DNA of 64,000 nt from Xanthobacteraceae bacterium (GTDB taxonomy: Bacteria; Pseudomonadota; Alphaproteobacteria; Rhizobiales; Xanthobacteraceae): NCBI GenBank assembly GCA_019750915.1, contig JAIENY010000047.1, forward strand, positions 62,001 through 126,000, written 5' to 3'. The notes below the pieces were generated by a model that was given only the letters and a program-made list of their open reading frames with translations, was not told the origin of the DNA and searched no databases. Of the stretch, positions 30,861 through 42,465 are shown in pieces (positions within the stretch are counted from its first letter, which is position 1; each line of letters begins with the position of its first letter). Both the position numbers and the translations under genes were made by a program.

Positions 30861-32201
30861 TCACTTCCCAATACAGAAGTTCCGGAAAATCGAATCCAAT
30901 ACGTCTTCCACATCGACCCGCCCCAAAAGGCGCCCTAATGATTGAATCGCGATTCGGAGCTCCTCTGCTAAAAGCTCGTCGCCCTCCCCCGCCATCCGCT
31001 CCGCCCGCCCGAGCGCCTGTGCGGTTTCCAAAAGAAGCGCCCGGTGCCGTGACCGGCCGACCAGCGCATCCTCCCCACCCCCGAAATAGTCCCGGGCATA
31101 GCCAACCAGCGCGGCGACCAGCACATCGACGCCTTCTCCCTGAACGGCCGAGATATCGAGTGTGGTTGGATCGGCATCAGCCGGTTGCTGCCCGACGAGG
31201 TCGATCTTGTTGCGGATCGTCCAGACCGGCGCACCGCTCTGCAGCGCCTCGTCGCCCATGTGGTCCGAGATGCTCTCGCGCGCGTCGATCATCCACAACA
31301 CCAGGTCCGATGTCCTCGCCCGCTCCCGCGCGCGGCGCACGCCTTCCTGTTCGACCGGATCATCGGTGTCGCGAACGCCTGCGGTGTCGATCAGCGTCAC
31401 CGGATAGCCATCCAGATCGAGGTGGACCTCGATCGTGTCGCGTGTCGTGCCTGCATAGGGCGACACAATCGCCGCCTCCCGCCGTGCCAGGCGATTGAGC
31501 AATGTCGATTTTCCGGCGTTCGGCGGACCAACGATGGCGACCACAAGACCGTCGCGCAGACGCTCACTCCGTGCCGATGCCGCAAGGGCTTTTTCAATTT
31601 CGCTTCGGAGCGCGGCGATCCTGCGCAGCGCCGGCGCAACCAGTTCGGCCGAAACATCGCCCTCGTCGGAGAAATCAATGCCGGCCTCGATCAGCGCCGA
31701 TGTGTCGATAATCTGCTGCCGCCAGCTCTGCGCCTTTTCGCCGAGCAACCCCTTGAGGTGACGCAGCGCCTGACGGCGCTGACGATCGGTGTCGGCATGA
31801 ATAAGATCGTCGAGCCCCTCCGCCTCGGTCAGATCGAGCTTGCCGTTCTCGAATGCGCGGCGGGTAAACTCCCCGGGCTCTGCGGGTCGTACACCTGCGA
31901 TCTTTTCCAGCGCCGCGAACAACGCCGCTATCACCGCACGTCCGCCATGGACCTGAAGCTCTGCGGTGTCTTCTCCCGTCGCGCTATGCGGCGCGGGAAA
32001 CCACAACACCACGCCCTCATCGATCGGATCGCCGCCCTCACCCTTCAGGGTCGCCAGTGTTGCCGTCCGCGGCGCGGGCAAGCGGCCGCATAACGATTCG
32101 AGGACGCGAGCGGCGGCTGGACCGCAGATGCGAATGATGGCGATCGCGGACGGAACGCGTCCGGATGCAAGCGCATAGATGGTTGGCGGTTGAAACGGCA
32201 T
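30861..32201 (-). CDS. mnmE: tRNA modification GTPase MnmE (TrmE)
   Basis: A 446-residue GTPase that acts with MnmG on tRNA U34. The N-terminal folate-binding domain includes [13 protein letters not shown] start and [20 protein letters not shown]. The G domain has G-P-P-N-A-G-K-S-T (G1), D-T-A-G (G3) and N-K-I-D (G4). The C-terminus ends F-C-I-G-K with the conserved Cys. Length is typical. It starts divergently from the DUF255 gene. Confidence 0.98.
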   Translation of the reverse strand: MPFQPPTIYALASGRVPSAIAIIRICGPAAARVLESLCGRLPAPRTATLATLKGEGGDPIDEGVVLWFPAPHSATGEDTAELQVHGGRAVIAALFAALEKIAGVRPAEPGEFTRRAFENGKLDLTEAEGLDDLIHADTDRQRRQALRHLKGLLGEKAQSWRQQIIDTSALIEAGIDFSDEGDVSAELVAPALRRIAALRSEIEKALAASARSERLRDGLVVAIVGPPNAGKSTLLNRLARREAAIVSPYAGTTRDTIEVHLDLDGYPVTLIDTAGVRDTDDPVEQEGVRRARERARTSDLVLWMIDARESISDHMGDEALQSGAPVWTIRNKIDLVGQQPADADPTTLDISAVQGEGVDVLVAALVGYARDYFGGGEDALVGRSRHRALLLETAQALGRAERMAGEGDELLAEELRIAIQSLGRLLGRVDVEDVLDSIFRNFCIGK

Positions 32202-32302
32202 ATCCTATTTGTTCAACAGCGCGGATCAGGGCAATCGAAATTCGCGTAAACCACTGATTCGCCGTCATGTTGCGGCGCACAATTCGCAAGGATACCCGCA
32301 AC

Positions 32303-34333
<2,031 letters not shown>

Positions 34334-34487
34334 GCGCAGCGTTTCTTATGAATCGCCTGAGGTGGGGAAGGTTGTCCCCCCGGGAGACTCGACCAAAAAC
34401 CTATACGCCGGAGCCTTGCCCCGGCCCCGTCATTGTTGCATCGGTAAAGGCCGTTTCTGTCACATAATAAAGGCGTGAGGCCCGATA

Positions 34488-35633
34488 ATGCGCCTGACCG
34501 ACTGCCACAACTTTCACGACTTCAGGCGCCTTGCCCAAAGCCGTCTGCCTGGACCGATCTTCGACTATATCGATGGCGGCGCCGAGGACGAAACCACGTT
34601 GCGTCGCAATACGACCAGCCTTGAGCGCTGTGACCTCGTGCCCAGCATCCTGCGTGGCGTCTCGAACGTCGACATGTCGGTCGAGATCATGGGACAGAAA
34701 CTCGCTGTCCCGTTCTACTGCTCACCCACCGCCTTGCAGCGCCTGTTTCACCATCAGGGCGAACGGGCCGTGGCCGCGGCGGCCGCGAAGATCGGCACGA
34801 TGTTCGGCGTGTCGTCGCTCGGCACAGTCAGCATGGAGGAGATACGCAAGGCGTATCCAGGCCCTCAGGTCTACCAATTTTATTTCCACCGCGACCGCGG
34901 ATTGAACCGCGCGATGATGCAGAGAGCCAAGGACGTAGGCATCCAGGTGATGATGCTGACCGTGGACAGCATCACTGGCGGCAATCGCGAACGCGACAAG
35001 CGCACCGGATTTTCTATTCCGTTCAGGCTCACCCTCGCCGGCATGACGCAATTCGCTCTCAAGCCGACCTGGGCCATGAACTATTTTACTCACGAACGTT
35101 TCAAGTTGCCGCAACTGGACGAGCATATCGACATGGGCGGCGACACCCTGTCGATCAGCCGCTACTTCACCGAAATGCTTGATCCGTCGATGACCTGGAA
35201 CGACGTTGCCGAAATGGTCCAGCAATGGTCTGGGCAGTTCTGCCTCAAGGGCGTGATGTCGGTGGAAGACGCCAAGCGCGCCGTCGAGATCGGCTGCACC
35301 GGAATTATCCTGTCGAACCATGGTGGGCGTCAGCTTGACGGATCACGGGCTGGCTTCGATCAGCTGGCAGAAATTGTCGATGCGGTTGGTGACAAGATCG
35401 ACGTGATTGTAGACGGCGGCTTTCAGCGCGGCACCCATATCCTGAAGGCGCTGTCGATGGGTGCCAAAGCCGTCGGCCTGGGGCGCTACTATCTCTATCC
35501 GCTGGCAGCCGCCGGCCAGCCGGGCGTCGAGCGTGCGCTTGAACATCTCAGGATCGAAGTCGAGCGCGACATGCGACTGATGGGCTGCTCGAACATCAAG
35601 CAGCTGTCACGGGCCAACCTGCGGATGCGCTAG
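34488..35633 (+). CDS. FMN-dependent alpha-hydroxy-acid dehydrogenase (LldD-like)
   Basis: A 381-residue TIM-barrel flavoenzyme of the L-lactate dehydrogenase/glycolate oxidase family. It shows F-D-Y-I-D-G-G-A at the N-terminus, Y-Q-F-Y-F-H-R-D-R, M-L-T-V-D, the catalytic-base motif S-N-H-G-G-R-Q-L-D-G, and V-D-G-G-F-Q-R-G-T-H with phosphate-binding residues. It probably oxidises L-lactate or a similar acid and passes electrons to the respiratory chain; the substrate is not proven. GAGG precedes ATG 34488. It ends before a shared terminator with rho. Confidence 0.88.
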   Translation: MRLTDCHNFHDFRRLAQSRLPGPIFDYIDGGAEDETTLRRNTTSLERCDLVPSILRGVSNVDMSVEIMGQKLAVPFYCSPTALQRLFHHQGERAVAAAAAKIGTMFGVSSLGTVSMEEIRKAYPGPQVYQFYFHRDRGLNRAMMQRAKDVGIQVMMLTVDSITGGNRERDKRTGFSIPFRLTLAGMTQFALKPTWAMNYFTHERFKLPQLDEHIDMGGDTLSISRYFTEMLDPSMTWNDVAEMVQQWSGQFCLKGVMSVEDAKRAVEIGCTGIILSNHGGRQLDGSRAGFDQLAEIVDAVGDKIDVIVDGGFQRGTHILKALSMGAKAVGLGRYYLYPLAAAGQPGVERALEHLRIEVERDMRLMGCSNIKQLSRANLRMR

Positions 35634-35674
35634 ACTGTCTCTGGCATGGCCTAATAAAACTGGCGATCAGAGAC

Positions 35675-35711
35675 ATAAAAAAACGCCCGGACAAAGCCGG
35701 GCGTTTTTTAT
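35675..35711. terminator. bidirectional terminator between the LldD-like gene and rho
   Basis: AACGCCCGG (35682-35690) pairs with CCGGGCGTT (35697-35705), with an A run before it and a T run after it. It can therefore end transcripts arriving from both convergent genes. Confidence 0.95.
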
Positions 35712-35729
35712 CTTAATGCACCGAAACGA

Positions 35730-36995
35730 TCAGGTGTTCATCGACTCGAAGAACTCCCCGTTGTTCTTGGTCGAGCGGAGCTTGTCGAGCAGGAATTCGA
35801 TCGCATCCATCGAACCCATCGGATTGAGAATGCGACGCAGCACGTACATCTTCTTGAGCTGCTGCGGATCGGTGATGAGTTCTTCCTTACGGGTACCGGA
35901 GCGTGCGATATCGATCGCCGGGAAGGTGCGCCTGTCGGCAACCTTGCGGTCAAGAATGAGTTCGGAGTTGCCGGTGCCCTTGAATTCTTCGAAGATGACT
36001 TCGTCCATACGGCTTCCGGTATCGACCAGCGCCGTCGCGATGATGGTCAATGAACCACCTTCTTCAATGTTACGCGCTGCACCGAAGAAACGCTTCGGTC
36101 GCTGCAATGCGTTCGCGTCCACGCCGCCTGTCAACACCTTGCCGGATGACGGCACCACCGTGTTGTAGGCACGTCCGAGGCGCGTGATCGAATCAAGCAG
36201 GATCACCACATCGCGGCCGTGCTCAACCAGACGCTTGGCTTTTTCGATCACCATTTCCGCGACCTGGACATGGCGCACTGCGGGTTCATCAAACGTCGAA
36301 GACACCACCTCGCCCTTTACCGAGCGCTGCATATCGGTGACTTCTTCAGGACGCTCGTCGATCAGAAGCACGATCAGATAGCACTCCGGATGATTAACCG
36401 TGATCGAATGGGCGATGTTCTGCATCAGCACGGTTTTACCGGTCCGCGGCGGCGCAACGATCAGTGCGCGCTGGCCTTTGCCGATCGGCGCCACGATGTC
36501 GATGACACGCGGCGACAAATCCTTACGGGTCGGATCGTCGATCTCAAGCTTGAAGCGCTCGTCTGGAAACAGCGGCGTGAGGTTATCGAAATTGACCTTG
36601 TGCTTCGACTTCTCCGGATCCTCGAAGTTGAGCGTATTCACCTTCAGCAAAGCAAAATAGCGCTCGCCTTCCTTCGGGCTGCGGATCTGGCCCTCAATGG
36701 TATCTCCAGTCCTCAGGCCAAAACGTCGGATCTGCGACGGCGAGACGTAAATATCGTCGGGGCCGGGGAGATAGTTCGCATCGGAGGAACGTAAAAAACC
36801 GAAGCCGTCGGAGAGTATCTCAACAACGCCTTCACCAATGATTTCTGTTTCCTGGCTGGCCATCAATTTAAGAATGGCAAACATCAACTCCTGTTTGCGC
36901 ATGGTGCTGGCATTTTCCACCCCAAGCTCTTCGGCGAAAGAGACAAGCTCTGCCGGTGTTTTGGCTTTGAGGTCCTGAAGTTTCATTTCCCGCAT
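35730..36995 (-). CDS. rho: transcription termination factor Rho
   Basis: A 421-residue hexameric RNA helicase. The N-terminal RNA-binding cold-shock-like domain contains D-G-F-G-F-L-R-S and [10 protein letters not shown]. The ATPase has A-P-P-R-T-G-K-T (Walker A), [14 protein letters not shown] (Walker B), the Q-loop and R-loop region [19 protein letters not shown], and a C-terminal arginine finger region. ATG 36995, with AGGA eight bases upstream, begins the typical [10 protein letters not shown]. About 245 bases of apparent leader lie before it, where I see no gene. Confidence 0.98.
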   Translation of the reverse strand: MREMKLQDLKAKTPAELVSFAEELGVENASTMRKQELMFAILKLMASQETEIIGEGVVEILSDGFGFLRSSDANYLPGPDDIYVSPSQIRRFGLRTGDTIEGQIRSPKEGERYFALLKVNTLNFEDPEKSKHKVNFDNLTPLFPDERFKLEIDDPTRKDLSPRVIDIVAPIGKGQRALIVAPPRTGKTVLMQNIAHSITVNHPECYLIVLLIDERPEEVTDMQRSVKGEVVSSTFDEPAVRHVQVAEMVIEKAKRLVEHGRDVVILLDSITRLGRAYNTVVPSSGKVLTGGVDANALQRPKRFFGAARNIEEGGSLTIIATALVDTGSRMDEVIFEEFKGTGNSELILDRKVADRRTFPAIDIARSGTRKEELITDPQQLKKMYVLRRILNPMGSMDAIEFLLDKLRSTKNNGEFFESMNT

Positions 36996-37240
36996 TGGGG
37001 TAATCCTGTGGAGAAGCAAAGGGGGGAGAAAAAGTTCACCAGCGACAAGGATCGTTCAGTCAGTGGTCGGATTGCGCAGGTCTTGGTCTGGAAGGTGCCG
37101 GATGGCCTTGAACTGGACATGACGACCAGTGAAACCGGTCTGCGCCACATCCGCCTGCGTTCGTGGGATAGCGACAATATAGAAAAGCGGATCAGTCAAA
37201 GCAAGACGATCCTTGCGGCGGTCTTACCATTTTCTGACGA

Positions 37241-37663
37241 TTAAAACGGCTTCACGATGACCAAAATGACGATCGCGATCATTAGAACAGCCGGAACTTC
37301 GTTCAGAATTCGGTAAAATCGGGTACTGCGGGTATTCCGGTCGGCAGCGAAATCGCGCACCCGGCCTGCCAAAAAGCCATGAATTCCCGACATCACCAGA
37401 ACCAGAACGAACTTCAGCTGAAACCAATGCGCTTGATCCCACCGCGCGCTCCAAACCAGCCAAAGCCCCGCCAGCCAAGTTATAATCATCGCGGGATTGA
37501 TGATGATCTTCAGAAGCCTGGCTTCCATAATCTTGAAAGTTTCGGACTGTCTGGATCCGATCTCAGCCTCGGCGTGATAAACCAACAGCCGGGGCAGGTA
37601 GAGCATGCCGGCCATCCAGGAGATGACCGCGATCACATGCACTGCCTTGATCCAATCGTACAT
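37241..37663 (-). CDS. hemJ: protoporphyrinogen IX oxidase HemJ
   Basis: A 140-residue membrane protein with four helices, a heme-linked enzyme converting protoporphyrinogen IX to protoporphyrin IX. The conserved histidine is His9 in W-I-K-A-V-H-V-I-A-V-I-S-W-M-A, and the conserved Lys lies in F-Q-L-K-F-V-L-V-L. R-F-Y-R-I-L-N-E-V-P is typical near the end. In many alphaproteobacteria hemJ is near hemE and rho; here it directly borders the origin candidate. Confidence 0.95.
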   Translation of the reverse strand: MYDWIKAVHVIAVISWMAGMLYLPRLLVYHAEAEIGSRQSETFKIMEARLLKIIINPAMIITWLAGLWLVWSARWDQAHWFQLKFVLVLVMSGIHGFLAGRVRDFAADRNTRSTRFYRILNEVPAVLMIAIVILVIVKPF

Positions 37664-38173
37664 CGGTGACCCCTTGCTAATCAGATAGCGCCGAAGTTGC
37701 CTGGCTTACAAGCTTCCGCGGAACGAATTTTAATAATCTTCATTAAAGGTCCGGTCCGGTCCGGATTGACCTTGAATGATGTGCCTCATGAGAGTCCCCA
37801 CCTCTTCTTATTACCTTTTAGATTCTTAAGGTTTGAGTCTGAGTAGCGGTGGATAGCGGCGATACAAGACTGTCCCGCCGAGACCAGCGGCTTTTTAACA
37901 CCAACCAATTTTATCCCCGATTCCCGTCGCTGTTTTATGATTTTAAAACAACAGCGATTGCAGAAGTTTAGCCGCCCTCCGCGTCCAATTCTCCAAGACA
38001 AGTCCACATAACCCCGATACACTTCAAACAGCACTCGTTTTCGTGTCCCGAAAATGGAGATGTGAACAATTTGACGGGTTGTCCACGCACGATCCTGAAA
38101 CGGATCGATAAGGGAATTCTTCCCACATTGATTCACAGCAGTGCACAGGCACGATCCGGTTTGGTTTGATCCG
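37664..38173. other. candidate chromosomal replication origin (oriC)
   Basis: A 510-base gene-free stretch with visibly lower GC than its surroundings. It holds several 9-mers two mismatches from the DnaA box TTATCCACA: 37848-37856 (minus), 37911-37919, 38061-38069 (minus), 38079-38087 and 38129-38137. An A/T-rich inverted repeat (CGCTGTT/AACAGCG, 37928-37956) could be an unwinding element, and three GGTCC tandem copies lie at 37748-37762. ppsR (RP001/CC_0001 type) begins right after; in Caulobacter oriC lies directly before that gene. Conserved genes face away from this point on both sides, and parS sites lie 7-9 kb away. Confidence 0.75.
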
Positions 38174-39031
38174 ATGGCAACAGCAGACAATAGCTATTTT
38201 CATCTCCATATGATTTCGGATTCCACGGGCGAAACCTTAATTACCGTCGCTCGCGCGGTCGCTGCCCAATACGCCAACGTCACTCCGGTCGAACATGTCT
38301 ATCCGCTGGTCCGTAGTCAGAAGCAGCTTGACCGCGTATTGACCGAAATCGAAGAGGCACCGGGTATTGTGCTGTTCACGCTGCTGGAAAAAGATCTGGT
38401 CGAACGGCTGGAGGCCAAGTGCCGGGAGATCAACATTCCGAGCCTGTCCATCATTGGACCGGTTATGCAGTTGTTTCGGGCTTATCTCGGCCGTGACACC
38501 ACCCAGCGCGTCGGCGCGCAGCACACGTTGAATGCGGAATATTTCAAGCGCATTGATGCATTGAACTACACAATGCTGCACGACGATGGCCAGCACGTCG
38601 AAGGTCTTGAAGATGCCGACGTCGTCCTGGTTGGCGTGTCGCGAACCTCGAAAACGCCAACGTCGATCTATCTTGCCAATCGCGGTGTGCGAACTGCGAA
38701 TGTGCCGCTTGTGCCGGGCATTCCAATTCCGCATCAACTTGAGACCCTTAAAAAGCCGCTAGTTGTCAGCCTGCATGCGACCCCGGAACGTCTCGTTCAA
38801 ATCCGGCAAAACCGCGTGCTCGGCATGGGTGCGGAAACCGCGATCGGTGGCGGCCGGACCGGCGATGATTCCTATATCGATCGTCAGGCGGTCAGTGAAG
38901 AAGTCGCGTTTTCCCGCAAGCTTAGTGCTAGATATGACTGGCCCTTGCTCGATGTGACGCGCCGTTCGATCGAGGAAACCGCAGCCGCTATCATGAAGCT
39001 CTATGCCGATCGGCAACGTCAAAGGACGTAA
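38174..39031 (+). CDS. ppsR: PPDK/PEP-synthase regulatory kinase-phosphorylase (DUF299)
   Basis: A 285-residue bifunctional protein that phosphorylates and dephosphorylates pyruvate phosphate dikinase or PEP synthase on a threonine. It has [10 protein letters not shown] near the N-terminus and the nucleotide-binding loop [11 protein letters not shown], typical of DUF299. ATG 38174 starts the family homology; an upstream GTG at 38141 would lie in the origin region. This is the RP001-type gene next to alphaproteobacterial origins, and maf follows five bases later. Confidence 0.94.
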   Translation: MATADNSYFHLHMISDSTGETLITVARAVAAQYANVTPVEHVYPLVRSQKQLDRVLTEIEEAPGIVLFTLLEKDLVERLEAKCREINIPSLSIIGPVMQLFRAYLGRDTTQRVGAQHTLNAEYFKRIDALNYTMLHDDGQHVEGLEDADVVLVGVSRTSKTPTSIYLANRGVRTANVPLVPGIPIPHQLETLKKPLVVSLHATPERLVQIRQNRVLGMGAETAIGGGRTGDDSYIDRQAVSEEVAFSRKLSARYDWPLLDVTRRSIEETAAAIMKLYADRQRQRT

Positions 39032-39036
39032 TCGTC

Positions 39037-39657
39037 ATGCCTGAGCAACGCGAGACAGACGATAATTCGTCAACCGTCATCCTGGCATCGCAAAGCGTCA
39101 CCCGCCAGCAGCTGTTGCGCAATGCCCAGGTCGATTTTGAAATTTTCCCCGCTGACATTGATGAGCGCGGCGTTCAGACATCGTCGGGCCTCAAGGAGGC
39201 TGCAAAAATAGCTGAGCTTCTGGCGAAGGAAAAAGCGAGGCATGTCGCGAAATTGCGCCCCGGCCGCTTTGTTATCGGTGCCGATCAGACCATGGCACTC
39301 GGTAACCGGATTTTCTCAAAGCCGGTGGACCGCGCCGCGGCCGCGCAACAATTACGTGATCTGAGCGGCAATACCCATCAGCTCCATTCGGCGGTGGCAG
39401 TGGCCAAGGACGACGAGCTCCTGTTTGCCTACACCGGAACGGCGCAGATGACGATGCGCCCGCTTACCAAAGACATCACTGCGCGATATCTCGATCTTGC
39501 GGGAAATGCAGTGACGAAAAGCGTCGGTGGTTATCAGCTTGAGGATGTCGGCGTGCATCTGTTCGAGCGCATCGAGGGCGACTACTTCACCATCCTTGGG
39601 CTGCCGCTGCTGCCCTTGCTTGGTTTCCTTCGCAGCGTAAAGCTGACGGCTGTCTGA
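39037..39657 (+). CDS. maf: Maf-family nucleoside triphosphate pyrophosphatase
   Basis: A 206-residue house-cleaning enzyme of the Maf/YhdE-YceF type. V-I-L-A-S-Q-S-V-T-R-Q-Q-L-L-R stands for the usual S-x-S-x-x-R substrate loop, followed by E-K-A-R, V-I-G-A-D-Q-T with the catalytic Asp, and K-S-V-G-G-Y-Q-L-E-D. The Q-S-V-T-R replacement of the usual S-P-R is a mild variation. Part of the ppsR-maf-coaE-dnaQ operon. Confidence 0.93.
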   Translation: MPEQRETDDNSSTVILASQSVTRQQLLRNAQVDFEIFPADIDERGVQTSSGLKEAAKIAELLAKEKARHVAKLRPGRFVIGADQTMALGNRIFSKPVDRAAAAQQLRDLSGNTHQLHSAVAVAKDDELLFAYTGTAQMTMRPLTKDITARYLDLAGNAVTKSVGGYQLEDVGVHLFERIEGDYFTILGLPLLPLLGFLRSVKLTAV

Positions 39658-39661
39658 TCTC

Positions 39662-40282
39662 ATGGAAGGTTCTGACACGAAGCCGTTTATCCTGGGCCTG
39701 ACCGGTTCGATCGGGATGGGAAAATCAACCACAGCGAAGCTGTTCGCGGAAATGGGCGTTCCGGTCTATGACGCGGACGCAATGGTGCATCGTCTTTATG
39801 AAGGCGAGGCTGTTACAGCGATTGAGCAGGCATTTCCCGATACCGCGTCTGGTGGGCGAGTCGATCGTCAAAAGCTGTCCGCTTATGTCATCAATGATGC
39901 CGCAGCGATGAAACGGCTTGAGTCGATCGTTCATCCCATGCTGCGTGCGCACGAAGCAGCCTTCCTTTCGGACGCGACATGTGATGGCGCCAAGGTCGTG
40001 GTGCTGGATATTCCCCTGCTGTTCGAAACGGGCCGGGAAGGCCGTGCCGACGCGATCGTTGTCGTCACCACAACGCCAGAAATCCAGCGTAAGCGGATTC
40101 TGTCGCGTCCGAATATGACCCCGGAGAAGCTGAAGGCTGTGATGGCTCGCCAGCTTCCCGATACCGAAAAGCGCCGCCGTGCGGACTTTATCGTGGATAC
40201 ATCGAACGGGCTGGATGATGTTCGGCAGCAAATCCGCGCGATTCTGAAAAAAATTGATACAATGCCCCGCGGCCGTGCCTGA
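39662..40282 (+). CDS. coaE: dephospho-CoA kinase
   Basis: A 206-residue P-loop kinase catalysing the last step of coenzyme A synthesis. Walker A is L-T-G-S-I-G-M-G-K-S-T-T. The D-A-D-A-M-V-H motif and L-L-F-E-T and H-P-M-L-R-A-H segments fit CoaE. It starts four bases after maf. In Caulobacter an aroE gene stands between them; here it is absent. The 3' end is close to the dnaQ start. Confidence 0.96.
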   Translation: MEGSDTKPFILGLTGSIGMGKSTTAKLFAEMGVPVYDADAMVHRLYEGEAVTAIEQAFPDTASGGRVDRQKLSAYVINDAAAMKRLESIVHPMLRAHEAAFLSDATCDGAKVVVLDIPLLFETGREGRADAIVVVTTTPEIQRKRILSRPNMTPEKLKAVMARQLPDTEKRRRADFIVDTSNGLDDVRQQIRAILKKIDTMPRGRA

Positions 40283-40307
40283 CTCGCGGTCAATCGGATA
40301 CCCGACC

Positions 40308-41000
40308 ATGCGCGAAATTGTACTCGACACCGAAACGACCGGCCTTGATCCATTACGCGGTGACCGGCTGGTTGAGATCGGCTGCGTCGAGCTTTTCAAT
40401 CACATGCCGACCGGTCAGATTTATCACTGCTATATCAACCCTGAACGTGACATGCCCGAGGAGGCGTTCCGGGTTCACGGTCTTTCAGCTGAATTCCTGT
40501 CGGACAAACCGTTGTTCTCGGCGATCGCGGACGAATTTCTGGCATTCGTCGGCGACTCGCCGCTGATTATTCACAACGCATCGTTCGATATCGGATTCAT
40601 CAATGCTGAGCTTGACCGCATCGCACGCAACGTGATTGCACGCGAGCGTCTCGTCGATACGCTGTTGTTGGCGCGCCGGAAGCATCCCGGCGTGTCCAAT
40701 CGGCTGGACGATTTATGCTCGCGCTATGCGATCGATAATTCGCGCCGCACCAAGCACGGCGCGCTGCTCGACGCCGAACTGCTGGCCGAGGTTTATATCG
40801 ACCTGATCGGCGCGCGTCAGTCGTCGCTCATTCTTGCGGAAACCCGAAGCGCGTCAGCCAACATCATCGAGATCGCGCGACGCGTGCGTGATGTACCACT
40901 GACGCCGCGGCTGACCGGAGAGGATCTTGCCGCCCACAGGGCCTTTGTCGCCACGCTGGGGGACAAGGCGATCTGGACGGAATTCAACGAGGGGTCGTAA
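40308..41000 (+). CDS. dnaQ: DNA polymerase III epsilon subunit (proofreading exonuclease)
   Basis: A 230-residue DEDDh exonuclease. Exo I reads L-D-T-E-T-T-G-L-D, Exo II I-I-H-N-A-S-F-D-I-G-F, and Exo III H-G-A-L-L-D-A-E-L-L-A with the catalytic His and Asp. The C-terminal peptide binds the alpha subunit. ATG 40308 begins M-R-E-I-V-L-D-T-E-T; a longer frame start overlaps coaE and is not needed. Converges with secB after four bases. Confidence 0.97.
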   Translation: MREIVLDTETTGLDPLRGDRLVEIGCVELFNHMPTGQIYHCYINPERDMPEEAFRVHGLSAEFLSDKPLFSAIADEFLAFVGDSPLIIHNASFDIGFINAELDRIARNVIARERLVDTLLLARRKHPGVSNRLDDLCSRYAIDNSRRTKHGALLDAELLAEVYIDLIGARQSSLILAETRSASANIIEIARRVRDVPLTPRLTGEDLAAHRAFVATLGDKAIWTEFNEGS

Positions 41001-41004
41001 CGGC

Positions 41005-41481
41005 TCAGCTCGGTTTGAACTGTTCGGCCTGCCGGGCCATGTTCTGGCGATATAGCCCGACGAAATCGACCGGCTCGAGCCAGACCGGCGGAAAGCCGCC
41101 ATTGCGTGTGGTGGTGGCCACGATCTCACGCACGAACGGGAACAGCAGGCGTGGGCACTCGATCATCACGAAGGGATGCAGGTTTTCCGAAGGCATGTTC
41201 TCGATCCGGAAGATGCCGGCATAGATCAGCTCAAGGGCGAACAGCACCGAGCCGTTGATCTCAGCCTTTACCTCGGTCGTCAGGGCCACTTCGAAATCAG
41301 GGCCGCCCAGGTTGGTCGCGCCGACGTTGATCTGGACGCTGACGGCGGGCTGCTGGCCTTGCTGCGTCAAAGAGGCAGGGGCGTTTGGATTTTCGAACGA
41401 GAAATCCTTGGTATACTGGACAAGGACGCCGAATTGGGCGGGAGTCGCGTCCAGGGTGGGCGCGCCATTGCCGTTGGTCAT
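41005..41481 (-). CDS. secB: protein-export chaperone SecB
   Basis: A 158-residue acidic tetrameric chaperone that keeps preproteins unfolded and hands them to SecA. Signatures are [36 protein letters not shown] and [12 protein letters not shown] 41481 (M-T-N-G-N-G-A-P) fits relatives better than the ATG at 41496. Its strand is opposite to the flanking operons. Confidence 0.97.
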   Translation of the reverse strand: MTNGNGAPTLDATPAQFGVLVQYTKDFSFENPNAPASLTQQGQQPAVSVQINVGATNLGGPDFEVALTTEVKAEINGSVLFALELIYAGIFRIENMPSENLHPFVMIECPRLLFPFVREIVATTTRNGGFPPVWLEPVDFVGLYRQNMARQAEQFKPS

Positions 41482-41760
41482 CAAATTCTCCTGCAAATCC
41501 GGATGAGAGGTGGCGTGTGGCTATCATAGGCTCAGCGCCCCAGACAAGGTGCGGACCCCGTTTCATGCCGAAAGATGGCCCTTAACGGTATATTGGGCTA
41601 AAATCGGCCAAATCGATGTGGCTCGTTAATGGAAAGATCGCTGCGGCCAAACGTTACCCTAGCTGGCGCGGGGTTGTTCCGTGCCTACATGAACCCTGTG
41701 GCTGACCGAAGCCGAAGCAAGCGGACGGCGACCTGCCGCCGCTGAAGGAAAGTGAACGAC

Positions 41761-42465
41761 GTGGACATTTACACCATCATATTTCTGGCCCTGGCCGTTT
41801 TCATTTTTCTGCGCCTGCGAAGTGTCCTCGGCCAGCGGACAGGCAGCGAGCAGCCGCCCCTCAATCACGCGCGTGATTTGATCCGCGGCACTGGCGACAC
41901 CAATAATGTCATCCCGATGCAGGGAGCGGCGGTTGTGCAGCCGCAGCCCTCGCCGCAGGCGGAGCCGGCTGAACCGCACGAGCGCTGGAAGGGAGTCGCC
42001 GAGCCTGGGTCTGACCTGGCCAAAGGCCTTGACGAAGTCATCGCTTCGGATTCCTCTTTCAATGCGCAGCATTTCGTCAGCGGCGCGAAGGGCGCGTACG
42101 AGATGATCGTGCTGGCCTTTGCCAACGGCGATCGCCGCACACTGAAGGATCTGCTGTCGCCGGAAGTCTATGAAGGTTTCGATGCGGTGATCAAGGGCCG
42201 CGAGCAGCGCGGCGAGAAGGTTGAAACCCGTTTTGCATCGATCGACAAGGCGGAGTTGGTCGGCGCGGGCGTCCGCGACAAGGTCGCACAGCTGACGGTG
42301 CGGTTTCATTCGCAAATGATCTCGGTTACGCGCGATGAGGATGGCGCGATTATCGACGGCACTCCGGAAAAGCTCACCGATGTCACCGACGTCTGGACGT
42401 TCTCCCGCGACGTCTCCTCCCGCGACCCGAACTGGAAGCTGGTTGGAACGGAAAGCGGACACTAG
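41761..42465 (+). CDS. Tim44/TimA-family membrane-anchored protein
   Basis: A 234-residue protein with one N-terminal membrane helix (M-D-I-Y-T-I-I-F-L-A-L-A-V-F-I-F-L-R-L-R) and a C-terminal Tim44-like domain (A-K-G-A-Y-E-M-I-V-L-A-F-A-N-G-D-R, L-L-S-P-E-V-Y-E-G-F, V-W-T-F-S-R-D). In alphaproteobacteria this family (TimA) is related to the mitochondrial import motor part Tim44; its bacterial role is not settled. GTG 41761 has AAGGAA at a good distance; the in-frame GTG at 41752 is too close to it. It divides from secB, its divergent neighbour. Confidence 0.9.
   Translation: MDIYTIIFLALAVFIFLRLRSVLGQRTGSEQPPLNHARDLIRGTGDTNNVIPMQGAAVVQPQPSPQAEPAEPHERWKGVAEPGSDLAKGLDEVIASDSSFNAQHFVSGAKGAYEMIVLAFANGDRRTLKDLLSPEVYEGFDAVIKGREQRGEKVETRFASIDKAELVGAGVRDKVAQLTVRFHSQMISVTRDEDGAIIDGTPEKLTDVTDVWTFSRDVSSRDPNWKLVGTESGH

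Noticed and set aside
37008..37244. 78-codon open frame in the gap between rho and hemJ
   Set aside because: No family resemblance; it covers the rho leader on the opposite strand. Possible but unsupported.
37727..37746. possible CtrA site TTAA-N-TTAA in the origin candidate
   Set aside because: The spacing between the two TTAA halves is nine bases rather than seven.
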